A DNA stretch of 6,617 bases from Thiobacillus sp. UBA2487 (GTDB taxonomy: Bacteria; Pseudomonadota; Gammaproteobacteria; Burkholderiales; Sulfuriferulaceae), in NCBI GenBank assembly GCA_002341815.1, contig DDOT01000175.1, positions 1 to 6,617 of the forward strand. Reading direction: 5' to 3'. Under the pieces are notes generated by a model. That model was given only the letters and a program-made list of their open reading frames with translations, ran no database searches and was not told the DNA's origin. Numbering within the stretch: the stretch's first letter is position 1; each line of letters opens with the position of its first letter. Positions 1-5,940 of the stretch are shown one piece after another. Made by a program: the position numbers and the translations under genes.

Positions 1-1346
1 TAGTTCAGCATGACTTGGCGTCCCATGTATTGCATATTGGTTTGTGCGCCACGCTTTTGGTTGCATAGCGTCATGACATTACCCAGATAATCCTCGGGTA
101 CCAGAATGGTGGTGCTGATGATCGGTTCGCGAATTTCTTCGATTTTTGACAGTTCTGGCAAACGGGACGGATTTTCAATTTCTATCACCTCGCCATTCCG
201 CATAACAATTTGATAGACCACCGTGGGCGCTGTGGTGATCAAATCCATGTCGTATTCGCGTTCCAGTCGCTCTTGCACAATTTCCATGTGCAACAGACCG
301 AGGAAACCGCAACGAAACCCAAAACCGAGGGCTTGTGAGACTTCGGGCTCAAATTGCAGCGAAGCATCGTTCAAGCGCAGTTTTTCCAGTGCGTCACGCA
401 AGGCATCGTAATCGTGCGATTCAACCGGGTATAACCCCGCAAAAACCTGCGGCTTGATCTCTTTGAAACCGGGCAACGGTTCATGGGCGGGATGGTTTTC
501 CAAGGTGACAGTGTCACCTACTTTGGCATCTTTCAGTTCTTTGATACCGGCGATGATAAAGCCGACTTCCCCGGCGCCAAGTTGTTCGCAAGCGACAGAT
601 TTTGGCGTGAATTTGCCCACTTGTTCTGTTAAATGTACGGCACCGCTGGCCATGAGCCGAATTTTCTGTTTCGGGCTGAGTGTGCCGTCGATCACACGCA
701 CCAGCATCACGACGCCGACGTAATTGTCAAACCATGAATCAATGATCAAGGCTTTTAGTGGCGCGTCAGGATCGCCTTTTGGCGGGGGGATACGTTCGAT
801 CAAACGCTCGATGATGTCGTCTACCCCAATGCCGGTTTTGGCCGAGGCGCGAACGGCATCAATCGCTTCGATGCCGATAATGTCTTCAATTTCCTGAATA
901 ACGCGTTCGGGTTCGGCAGCGGGTAAATCAATTTTGTTGAGCACTGGCAGTACTTCCACACCCAACTCGGTAGCGGTGTAGCAATTGGCCACGGTTTGGG
1001 CTTCGACACCCTGTGATGCATCAACGACCAGCAGTGCCCCTTCGCAGGCAGATAATGATCGACTGACCTCATACGAAAAGTCAACGTGACCGGGCGTATC
1101 AATCAGATTCAGTTGGTAGAGGTTGCCGTTGCGTGCTTTGTAGTGCAGGGCAGCCGTTTGCGCCTTGATGGTAATGCCACGTTCTTTTTCAAGATCCATG
1201 GAATCCAGAACCTGAGATTGCATCTCCCGGTCGGACAGCCCTCCGCAAAGCTGGATGATTCGGTCGGCGAGCGTGGATTTGCCGTGGTCAATGTGGGCAA
1301 TGATCGAAAAATTGCGGATATTATTCATGGATAACGTTTGGGTCAT
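1..1346 (-). CDS. lepA: Translation elongation factor 4 (LepA/EF4), 3' end cut by window edge
   Basis: LepA is a ribosome-associated GTPase related to EF-G that can back-translocate ribosomes and helps translation under stress. About 448 codons are visible out of the roughly 600 usual for the family; the C-terminal part lies beyond the left edge. The G-domain motifs read clearly: AHIDHGKST (P-loop, about residues 17-25), ERGITI (G2, about 58-62), DTPGHVDF (G3, about 85-92), NKID (G4, 139-142) and SAKTG (G5, about 170-174). The frame is intact throughout. Two starts are possible: the ATG at 1346, or an in-frame ATG at 1328 giving [14 protein letters not shown], which aligns with the usual LepA N-terminus. 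Neither has a convincing Shine-Dalgarno. The gene lies 197 bp downstream of the glutaredoxin-like gene, behind a potentially structured leader, so it may have its own promoter. In many proteobacteria lepB follows, but that is not visible here. Confidence 0.97.
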   Translation of the reverse strand, partial: MTQTLSMNNIRNFSIIAHIDHGKSTLADRIIQLCGGLSDREMQSQVLDSMDLEKERGITIKAQTAALHYKARNGNLYQLNLIDTPGHVDFSYEVSRSLSACEGALLVVDASQGVEAQTVANCYTATELGVEVLPVLNKIDLPAAEPERVIQEIEDIIGIEAIDAVRASAKTGIGVDDIIERLIERIPPPKGDPDAPLKALIIDSWFDNYVGVVMLVRVIDGTLSPKQKIRLMASGAVHLTEQVGKFTPKSVACEQLGAGEVGFIIAGIKELKDAKVGDTVTLENHPAHEPLPGFKEIKPQVFAGLYPVESHDYDALRDALEKLRLNDASLQFEPEVSQALGFGFRCGFLGLLHMEIVQERLEREYDMDLITTAPTVVYQIVMRNGEVIEIENPSRLPELSKIEEIREPIISTTILVPEDYLGNVMTLCNQKRGAQTNMQYMGRQVMLN

Positions 1347-1366
1347 GGCAAGCCACTAAGTTGTTG

Positions 1367-1434
1367 CTAACTGAAAAATCGTGCCAGCCAATGTGAGGGT
1401 TCTTTCGTTGGCAGCAAGCTGCTGGTTCAGTTAG
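1367..1434 (-). other. Potential structured RNA leader of lepA (three-way-junction-like)
   Basis: A perfect 9-bp inverted repeat (ctaactgaa at 1367-1375, ttcagttag at 1426-1434) encloses two smaller potential helices: gccaa/ttggc (1387-1391 with 1408-1412) and cagca/tgctg (1412-1416 with 1420-1424, loop agc). They are nested compatibly apart from sharing base 1412, so the transcript could fold into a three-way junction ending 20 nt before the upstream lepA ATG. The pairing is visible in the sequence; that it folds or regulates lepA is inference. I do not recognise a known riboswitch or ribosomal-protein leader. Confidence 0.35.
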
Positions 1435-1438
1435 GGTG

Positions 1439-1484
1439 CCGAGCAGTCTGCGTGCGGTGCACACTGCCGTCTCGGAGCGTTTTT
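1439..1484 (+). terminator. Hairpin with T-run, terminator-like on the + strand, antisense to lepA leader
   Basis: Nested complementary segments are CCGAG/CTCGG (1439-1443 with 1471-1475), GCAGT/ACTGC (1443-1447 with 1463-1467; it shares base 1443 with the outer arm) and GTGC/GCAC (1452-1455 with 1459-1462, loop GGT). Read on the + strand, the hairpin is followed four bases later by five Ts (1480-1484), the layout of an intrinsic terminator. On the minus strand, the direction of all genes here, no U-run follows, so there it would act only as leader structure. No + strand gene is visible that would need it. The bulges make the stem imperfect. Confidence 0.35.
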
Positions 1485-1506
1485 AGTAGTTTTCTTACAG
1501 GTGCGT

Positions 1507-1512
1507 ATTTTA
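1507..1512 (-). promoter_or_regulatory. Possible -10 box for lepA
   Basis: The minus strand reads TAAAAT in an AT-rich stretch 31-36 bp after the stop of the glutaredoxin-like gene and about 160 bp before lepA. It is 5 of 6 to the sigma-70 -10 consensus. I find no good TTGACA-like -35 at 15-18 bp, so this is weak. It is listed because the long gap before lepA suggests an internal promoter. Confidence 0.2.
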
Positions 1513-1543
1513 GCTGATTTTGTTTAAGTCGGCACTGATTAAC

Positions 1544-1879
1544 TCATCCACCCGCCAAACCACCGCCACGACCGTGCGGGAAATTCAAATAAGCAGTCAG
1601 CGCGGTTTCATCCAGAAAGTAATGGCAAATTTCATGATTGTTTTCATCGGTAAGAACGGGTATCAAACTGCCGTAACGCTCTTCTAAAGATGCATCTTGG
1701 TCAATATCGATACAATGAATATGAATGCCGTGTGTTTGCTGCCAAGGTGCTAGTTGCGCCAAAAAGTCGTGGCACAAATGGCAATAGTGTCGCATGTAAA
1801 CGTGCAAGCGAAGTGGATTGCTTGCACGTTCGTCGGAAGGGTTATTGGGTTTCGATGGTGACATACAGGGTTTGATCAT
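1544..1879 (-). CDS. Glutaredoxin-like protein (DUF836 / thioredoxin-fold family)
   Basis: This is a small cytosolic thioredoxin-fold protein of 111 residues from the ATG at 1879, or 106 from the in-frame ATG at 1864; neither start has a strong Shine-Dalgarno. The family-defining region is the first beta strand LRLHVYMRHY (about residues 23-32) followed by a CxxC redox motif, CHLC (33-36). An IHIHCIDID strand and a VPVLTDENN-like segment follow, resembling the conserved cis-proline VPVL element of glutaredoxins. The exact substrate is unknown. The start lies inside the 3' end of degP (overlap 38 bp or 23 bp), which suggests translational coupling to the stress operon. The C-terminus ends in an unusual glycine-rich tail, GRGGGLAGG. 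A strong inverted repeat lies within codons 17-27. A gene of this family between the DegP-type protease and lepA is, to my recollection, common in betaproteobacteria. Confidence 0.85.
   Translation of the reverse strand: MIKPCMSPSKPNNPSDERASNPLRLHVYMRHYCHLCHDFLAQLAPWQQTHGIHIHCIDIDQDASLEERYGSLIPVLTDENNHEICHYFLDETALTAYLNFPHGRGGGLAGG
1799..1830 (-). repeat. Perfect 11-bp inverted repeat just past the degP stop
   Basis: The arms aacgtgcaagc (1799-1809) and gcttgcacgtt (1820-1830) are perfectly complementary, with a 10-nt loop. In the minus-strand transcript the hairpin begins 11 nt after the degP stop codon and lies within the early codons of the glutaredoxin-like gene. Only three Us follow (UUUAC), so it is at best a weak or attenuating terminator. 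It could instead protect the upstream mRNA from 3' exonucleases. Confidence 0.6.
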
Positions 1880-3188
1880 TGCGACGAATCAGCAATGCGA
1901 TGAAGTTTTGTTTTAAGGCGGATTCGACTTGGGCGTGGTAGTCATTGGTATTGTGTATTTGTGTTTCACCTACCGCCAGAATGAGGTCACCTGGCTGGAT
2001 GCCGGCTTGTGCGGCATAACCAACGCTGCGTTTCACCAGTACACCTTTTCCATGATTGTCAGACACGACAAGTCCGAGCTGGTCGGGATGATGCGCATCG
2101 TTTGCATGATCGGCACGCGCGGTTTTAACGCCGGTTTTGTCCGACATTTCATCGAGGCGTGCGCTGACATTGAGGGGGGTTTTGTTGCGCCATAATTCCA
2201 GTTGCACCACAGAACCGGGCTTGGTCTCGGCTACCAGACTTGGGAGGTCGATGGAATGTTCAATGGATTGGCCATTGAACTTGAGGATCACATCGCCCGC
2301 TTTGATGCCGGCTCGGGCTGCCGGTCCGTCCGCATCCACTTGGGCAATCAGGGCGCCGGTGGCGCGCGGTAAACCGAAAGCACTGGCTGCGCGCGCGCTG
2401 ACATCTTGAATCACGACACCCAGACGGCCTCGACGCACTTTGCCATATTGTTTGAGTTGGTCGGCAACTTGCATGGCAACATCAATCGGAATGGCAAAAG
2501 AAACGCCCATGTAGCCACCGGAACGCGAGAAAATTTGCGAGTTGATGCCAACCACTTCGCCTTTCATGTTGAACAATGGTCCACCCGAATTGCCCGGGTT
2601 GACGGCGGCATCTGTCTGGATGAAGGGGACATAATTTTCATCCGGCAGCGATCGGTTTTTAGCACTCACGATGCCTGCCGTTACCGAGTTTTCAAAACCG
2701 AATGGTGAGCCGATGGCCAGTACCCATTCGCCAACCTGTAATTGTTGCGGGTTACCAATCGGGGCTTTTGGCAAACCGGTGGCCGGAATCTTTAACAAAG
2801 CGATATCAGCACGCGGATCGGTGCCAATAACCTTGGCTTTGTATTCGCGCTTGTCAGTCAGTTTTACATCAACTTCCTGCGCATTATCAACGACATGGGC
2901 GTTTGTCAAGATATAGCCGTCATTGCTGATGATAAAGCCGGAGCCCCCGCTGTGCATGGGAACATCGGCACTGCCACCCGGCACTTGCGGCGGGTGCATG
3001 AATGGCGGCATCATTTGCAAGAGGGGATCCATATCCATGCCATGGGCCTGTACCATTTCGGTGGTGGTAATGTTGACGACGGCGGGGCCACGGTCACGCA
3101 CAATTTGCGTAAAATCGGGATAGTTGGCCGCATTGGCCGCCGTGTTGGTCAGTAAAATCGTAAAAAACAGTCCCACCAGTTTTTTCAT
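1842..3188 (-). CDS. mucD: Periplasmic serine endoprotease DegP/DegQ/MucD (HtrA family)
   Basis: This HtrA-family protease and chaperone degrades misfolded periplasmic proteins; in algU-muc systems MucD also dampens the sigma-E response. The 448 residues begin with a signal peptide (MKKLVGLFFTILLTNTAANA, cleavage near residue 20). A trypsin-like domain follows, with the catalytic triad His98 (LTNAHVV), Asp128 (DPRADIALLK) and Ser201 (NPGNSGGPL). Two PDZ domains follow, about 255-345 (GRLGVVIQDV, then AARAGIKAGDVIL) and 370-445 (LGLVV, then AAQAGIQPGDLIL). Length and two-PDZ layout fit DegP/DegQ/MucD rather than single-PDZ DegS. A methionine/proline/histidine-rich loop (about residues 50-78) sits before the protease core, in the LA-loop region. 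Its ATG overlaps the rseC stop as ATGA, and an AAGGA Shine-Dalgarno lies 9 nt upstream, so translation is probably coupled. The symbol follows the mucD position; degP or degQ would be equally acceptable. Confidence 0.96.
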   Translation of the reverse strand: MKKLVGLFFTILLTNTAANAANYPDFTQIVRDRGPAVVNITTTEMVQAHGMDMDPLLQMMPPFMHPPQVPGGSADVPMHSGGSGFIISNDGYILTNAHVVDNAQEVDVKLTDKREYKAKVIGTDPRADIALLKIPATGLPKAPIGNPQQLQVGEWVLAIGSPFGFENSVTAGIVSAKNRSLPDENYVPFIQTDAAVNPGNSGGPLFNMKGEVVGINSQIFSRSGGYMGVSFAIPIDVAMQVADQLKQYGKVRRGRLGVVIQDVSARAASAFGLPRATGALIAQVDADGPAARAGIKAGDVILKFNGQSIEHSIDLPSLVAETKPGSVVQLELWRNKTPLNVSARLDEMSDKTGVKTARADHANDAHHPDQLGLVVSDNHGKGVLVKRSVGYAAQAGIQPGDLILAVGETQIHNTNDYHAQVESALKQNFIALLIRRNDQTLYVTIETQ

Positions 3189-3670
3189 GATTTAATTTCC
3201 TTCATCATCACAAATCCACGACTGATGCGCCGAACAATGGTCGGTTGGTAACGTGGGTCGTTACCAGCGCGTCGATTCATCAGCCAAACCAAGAGGGTGG
3301 CAACGACAAATCCGCCAGAAGCGCCAAAAATGGCGGCGGTGTCGGCGAAAGGAGCAGACGCCAGATCGTTGCCCAGCAATGCACCGCCGAATACCAATAT
3401 CAGTGGCATGATGTAAACAATCATGGCGCCACGTAAAACCGACCCATCCTTGATGTCGATCATCACTTCATCACCGGGGCGGCAACCGATTGTATCAATC
3501 ACACGATAACGGTTGTCCTGTTTAGGGGCAAACATGCGGCCGATATTGCCGCTACCGCAACTGCTGCCAGACCCGCTGCCACAACTGTGGCAAGAGCCGC
3601 CTTCGGCTTGCGCCGTTACCCAGACACCACCGTCAGGGTCTACCTGGATTACACTGGCTTGAATTTCCAT
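3185..3670 (-). CDS. rseC: RseC/MucC family inner-membrane protein
   Basis: RseC/MucC proteins are small integral inner-membrane proteins of sigma-E operons. Their role is loosely defined, and relatives take part in keeping SoxR reduced in E. coli. The 161 residues have an N-terminal cytoplasmic part with a cysteine cluster (C27-x2-C30-x7-C38, in a Gly/Ser-rich stretch, plus C63). A GDEVMIDI segment (about 66-73) follows, then two transmembrane helices (about 82-99 and 110-131), and a basic C-terminal tail. That is the family layout. A GGAG Shine-Dalgarno lies 7 nt before the ATG. The gene starts one base after the rseB stop, and its own stop overlaps the degP start (ATGA). I count three clustered N-terminal cysteines where I recall four in E. 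coli RseC. Confidence 0.93.
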   Translation of the reverse strand: MEIQASVIQVDPDGGVWVTAQAEGGSCHSCGSGSGSSCGSGNIGRMFAPKQDNRYRVIDTIGCRPGDEVMIDIKDGSVLRGAMIVYIMPLILVFGGALLGNDLASAPFADTAAIFGASGGFVVATLLVWLMNRRAGNDPRYQPTIVRRISRGFVMMKEIKS

Positions 3671-3671
3671 A

Positions 3672-4643
3672 TCAGTTCTCCGAACGGCTGATGCTGTCGG
3701 CCATCATCATCAGCGTGGCGGGTGGAACTTCTCCAAGCGCTGTGATCTGGGCGTTGTCGAGCGGGCGGGTGTAAAGGTTCATCATGTTTTGCCCAAACAG
3801 GCCACTTTTTTGTAGCGCATCAGGTTGATGCAATTCTTCAATAAACAGTGACACGGTGGATAACCCGTCAGAATATACCAAGTGTGTTACATGGCGCTGA
3901 TTGTCGGGTAAATCAAGGGTGCTGGCGCTGATTTCATGATAGCCTGGGGGGACATGGATAGCATGCCATGGGGTTTGCAGCGTTGTTTCGTGAACAGCTT
4001 CTGCGATGGGGTGGTGGTCAAATCCGGCATGTAAGCTTTCATTGCCCGGTGCTGTACCTATATCAATTTGCGTAAAGGTAAACTGCGCGGCAGGTTGTTG
4101 ACGTGAATCCAGCTTTGTTAAGCGCAACAAGAGATTGGTGGCGCTGTCTACCCATAATAAGTAGCCATAGCGATATGCATCACGTGGCATGAAAGCTACA
4201 CCGACCGCATCCCTGTTGGCAATCATTTTATGACCAATGGGGCGAAGCGTATAAACCTGAAGCAGGTTGTCGGCATGGTCAGGCAGGATCTCCGGAAAGA
4301 ACATGTGGTGCAGGCGAGGCGCATGGCTGACTTGATGCTTGTCCGGATTTAAGGCAAGTACTTTGCCATCGGTATTCAACCAGGCGCGCGCCGGGCCCGA
4401 CAATGCATCGACGCGGGTGATTTCGTTCCCGTGTGCTTGTCTGTGGGCGATGTGGCTGATTTGCATGCGCTCATTATGCTGAAAGACCATAACGCCTTGA
4501 TAATCCAGTTGGTGCGCAGCAAGTGCTACCTTGCTGAGCCAGTCCGGGTAGTCAATGGCGGGTTCGTCGGCGTAGCTTGTTGTCACCGGCATCAAGATTA
4601 GCAAACTGCTTAACAGAAAGCTGAAAAACCGCCATCTGGTCAT
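3672..4643 (-). CDS. rseB: Periplasmic sigma-E regulator RseB/MucB
   Basis: RseB binds the periplasmic part of RseA and protects it from site-1 proteolysis. In E. coli it also senses off-pathway lipopolysaccharide, which releases it from RseA. The 323-residue length matches the family. A signal peptide is clear: a basic start MTRWR, a hydrophobic core, and a likely cleavage after TTSYA (residue 25). The mature N-terminal domain begins with the family-like WLSKVALAAHQLDYQGVMVF (about 35-54) and continues as a LolA-like fold to about residue 200. A smaller C-terminal domain contains HVTHLVYSDGLSTVSLFIE (about 251-269). The ATG overlaps the rseA stop (ATGA), with GGAG 8 nt upstream. The 3' end lies one base from rseC. 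The protein should act in the periplasm bound to the product of the gene just upstream. Confidence 0.95.
   Translation of the reverse strand: MTRWRFFSFLLSSLLILMPVTTSYADEPAIDYPDWLSKVALAAHQLDYQGVMVFQHNERMQISHIAHRQAHGNEITRVDALSGPARAWLNTDGKVLALNPDKHQVSHAPRLHHMFFPEILPDHADNLLQVYTLRPIGHKMIANRDAVGVAFMPRDAYRYGYLLWVDSATNLLLRLTKLDSRQQPAAQFTFTQIDIGTAPGNESLHAGFDHHPIAEAVHETTLQTPWHAIHVPPGYHEISASTLDLPDNQRHVTHLVYSDGLSTVSLFIEELHQPDALQKSGLFGQNMMNLYTRPLDNAQITALGEVPPATLMMMADSISRSEN
3724..3750 (+). promoter_or_regulatory. Sigma-E-like promoter motif on the + strand, inside rseB (antisense)
   Basis: On the + strand, GGAACTT (3724-3730) is identical to the E. coli sigma-E -35 consensus. After a 15-bp spacer comes TCTGG (3746-3750), close to the TCTGA-type -10. 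The usual spacer is about 16 bp. If active it would make RNA antisense to rseB, running towards rseA. The -35 match alone is expected about once by chance in both strands of this window, so functional use is speculative. Confidence 0.2.
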
Positions 4644-5209
4644 TGAGATGGCTCCGTTGTGGTTTGCCAGGAAGCATCCATAACCGGTGAATTAATGCCA
4701 GGGGTGTATTCGCCATGTGCGGCCACGAAGCGGGCCAGCCTGCCTTGATCAAGGTTGGCTTGTTGTACCGGCAGATTGGTGGATGGGCCGGGTTGTGCCA
4801 AGGCCACGGCTTGCACATTTTGCGTGCTGGCAACCTGCGGAGCAGTTGTGATGTTGGCAGGTCCCATTCTGAGAACACTAAAGCCAACCACTGCCACAGC
4901 CGCGACTGACGCAGCAATCGGCATCATATATTCGGTGCGGAATGGATGCCAGCGTTTACGGGTTGGTGCGAGCACGGTGGGTTCTTGTGCAAGTTGGCGC
5001 GCAACCTCGTCAACAAGGCTGGCATGTACGCCATTTTCGCGTAGCGTGTCGCCAATAATATGCCAGCTTGTCCATGTGTTGGGCAGGTTGTGATCTTGCG
5101 CAAGAAGGAAAAATTGTGGCCATTCTTGTTCTGACAACTCGCTATCCATGGCCGAAGAAAGCAATTCGGTTTGGTCGTTAGTGTGAATTTTTGGTGCAGT
5201 GTTAAGCAT
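4640..5209 (-). CDS. rseA: Anti-sigma-E factor RseA/MucA
   Basis: RseA is a single-pass inner-membrane anti-sigma factor. Its cytoplasmic N-terminus holds RpoE, and sequential cleavage by DegS/AlgW and RseP frees the sigma factor during envelope stress. I place the start at the ATG at 5209 (189 residues): an ideal AAGGAG lies 7 nt upstream, overlapping the rpoE stop codon. A TTG at 5227 would add six residues and overlap rpoE, and has no comparable ribosome site. The N-terminal domain shows ELLSSAMDSELSE (about 15-27) and TWTSWHIIGDTLR (about 45-57), which match the conserved RseA_N helices. One transmembrane helix follows at about 95-115. The periplasmic part ends with RLARFVAAHGEYTP (157-170), resembling the RseA/MucA C-terminal region. 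Sequence similarity across this family is low, but position and architecture make the call firm. The stop overlaps the rseB start. Confidence 0.92.
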   Translation of the reverse strand: MLNTAPKIHTNDQTELLSSAMDSELSEQEWPQFFLLAQDHNLPNTWTSWHIIGDTLRENGVHASLVDEVARQLAQEPTVLAPTRKRWHPFRTEYMMPIAASVAAVAVVGFSVLRMGPANITTAPQVASTQNVQAVALAQPGPSTNLPVQQANLDQGRLARFVAAHGEYTPGINSPVMDASWQTTTEPSQ

Positions 5210-5216
5210 GCTGTTG

Positions 5217-5222
5217 CTCCTT
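5217..5222 (-). promoter_or_regulatory. Ribosome binding site that fixes the rseA start
   Basis: The minus strand reads AAGGAG immediately within and after the rpoE TAA stop, 7 nt before the ATG at 5209. A full anti-16S match at ideal spacing decides for this ATG over the TTG at 5227. It also places the site where ribosomes finishing rpoE terminate, favouring coupled and balanced synthesis of sigma and anti-sigma factor. Confidence 0.85.
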
Positions 5223-5820
5223 ACCAACGGGTATCTTGTTTGGTGCCAAGAAGAGGGCGCAGGCGCGTAGCAATGGCTTCACGCGCCCGAAAGATTCGTG
5301 ACCGAACGGTGCCGATCGGGCATCCCATGGTCTCTGCAATGTCCTCATAACTCAGTCCTTCAATTTCGCGCAGTTGAATTGCCGTACGCAATTCTTCAGG
5401 TAAGGCAGCCATGGCGTCATTCACCACTTGGGCGATTTGCTTTGACATGAGCTCATTTTCTGGCGTGTTGATTTCGTGTAAGCCATCCGCGTCTTCAAAG
5501 CCTTCGGCTTCATCGTTGTCAAATTCGGTGGTGGTTGGTGCGCGCCGGTTGCGTGCCATCAAGTGATTTTTTGCGGTATTGATGCCAATGCGATACAGCC
5601 ATGTGTAAAAAGCCGACTCGCCCCGAAAAGTAGGCAATGCACGATACGCCTTAATAAATGCTTCCTGAGCCACGTCTTGTACCTCGTGCGGATCTTTGAT
5701 CAGGCGTGACAAAAGTCTGATCAATCGTCGTTCATATTTGGCCACCAGCAGGTTGAAAGCCCGCTTATCGCCGCGTTGAACCTGTTCAACCAACTGTTGA
5801 TCGATATCACGATCACTCAT
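5221..5820 (-). CDS. rpoE: RNA polymerase sigma factor RpoE (AlgU, ECF group)
   Basis: This extracytoplasmic-function sigma factor directs RNA polymerase to envelope-stress promoters. The 199 residues comprise region 2 (about 22-92) and region 4 (about 136-188), joined by an acidic linker (about 98-125, with many D and E). Region 2 contains DVAQEAFIKAYRALPTFRG and AFYTWLYRIGINTAKN; region 4 contains LPEELRTAIQLREIEGLSYE and MGCPIGTVRSRIFRAREAI. Both closely match E. coli RpoE and Pseudomonas AlgU. A short tail (LGTKQDTRW) extends past the usual end. The ATG at 5820 fits the family start, but its nearest purine-rich site (AGGGA) is about 12 nt upstream, longer than ideal. A 16-codon upstream ORF ends across this ATG and could supply ribosomes by coupling. 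A sigma-E-type promoter about 70 bp upstream predicts autoregulation. Confidence 0.98.
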   Translation of the reverse strand: MSDRDIDQQLVEQVQRGDKRAFNLLVAKYERRLIRLLSRLIKDPHEVQDVAQEAFIKAYRALPTFRGESAFYTWLYRIGINTAKNHLMARNRRAPTTTEFDNDEAEGFEDADGLHEINTPENELMSKQIAQVVNDAMAALPEELRTAIQLREIEGLSYEDIAETMGCPIGTVRSRIFRAREAIATRLRPLLGTKQDTRW

Positions 5821-5867
5821 TGTGCTTGTTCATCCCTGATATATTGTGCAAGCGAATGCGTCGTCAT
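5817..5867 (-). CDS. Candidate 16-codon leader ORF overlapping the rpoE start
   Basis: From the ATG at 5867 the minus strand encodes MTTHSLAQYIRDEQAQ and stops with a TGA that overlaps the rpoE ATG as ATGA, the same junction seen at rseA-rseB and rseC-degP. It begins about 16 nt downstream of the predicted sigma-E transcription start. No clear Shine-Dalgarno precedes it, and its ATG lies in the loop of a predicted hairpin. In E. coli a longer leader ORF, rseD, overlaps rpoE and is coupled to it, so a functional parallel is plausible. There is no sequence evidence that the peptide itself matters. Confidence 0.35.
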   Translation of the reverse strand: MTTHSLAQYIRDEQAQ

Positions 5868-5879
5868 GGCATTTGCTTG
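5849..5879 (-). repeat. Hairpin in the rpoE leader
   Basis: Arms caagcgaatgc (5849-5859) and gcatttgcttg (5869-5879) pair over 11 positions with one A-C mismatch in the minus-strand RNA and a 9-nt loop. The loop holds the ATG of the 16-codon leader ORF. The hairpin lies between the predicted transcription start and the rpoE start codon, so it could influence leader translation or mRNA stability. Confidence 0.5.
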
Positions 5880-5889
5880 TTATGGGTAT

Positions 5890-5916
5890 AAAGACTGGTT
5901 TTTTTGGCAGAAGTTC
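5890..5916 (-). promoter_or_regulatory. Sigma-E (RpoE/AlgU) dependent promoter of the rpoE operon
   Basis: On the minus strand a -35 element TGAACTT (5917-5911) is followed, after 16 bp containing seven As, by TCTTT (5894-5890). This matches the GGAACTT / 16 bp / TCtgA layout of RpoE and AlgU promoters, including an A-rich mid-spacer. Transcription would start near 5884, leaving a leader of about 64 nt. Autoregulation of rpoE/algU from such a promoter is established in E. coli and Pseudomonas. The -10 is imperfect beyond TC. No convincing sigma-70 promoter was found in the rest of the gap. Confidence 0.7.
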
Positions 5917-5940
5917 ATTATGAGCCGTATTTTACTTAGG

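Noticed and set aside
1544..1795. Shorter start of the glutaredoxin-like gene at the ATG at 1795
   Set aside because: It would remove the first beta strand ahead of the CxxC motif that the fold needs.
1929..3155. Several + strand ORFs of 80-100 codons opposite degP
   Set aside because: They lie entirely within a firmly identified protease gene on the other strand, with no recognisable motifs; they are shadow frames.
4552..4917. 121-codon minus-strand ORF overlapping the rseA-rseB junction
   Set aside because: It is an alternative frame across two recognised genes and shows no family features.
5813..5833. Six-codon ORF MNKHNE overlapping the rpoE start
   Set aside because: It has no Shine-Dalgarno at a workable distance and is too short to separate from chance; the 16-codon ORF with the ATGA overlap is the better candidate.
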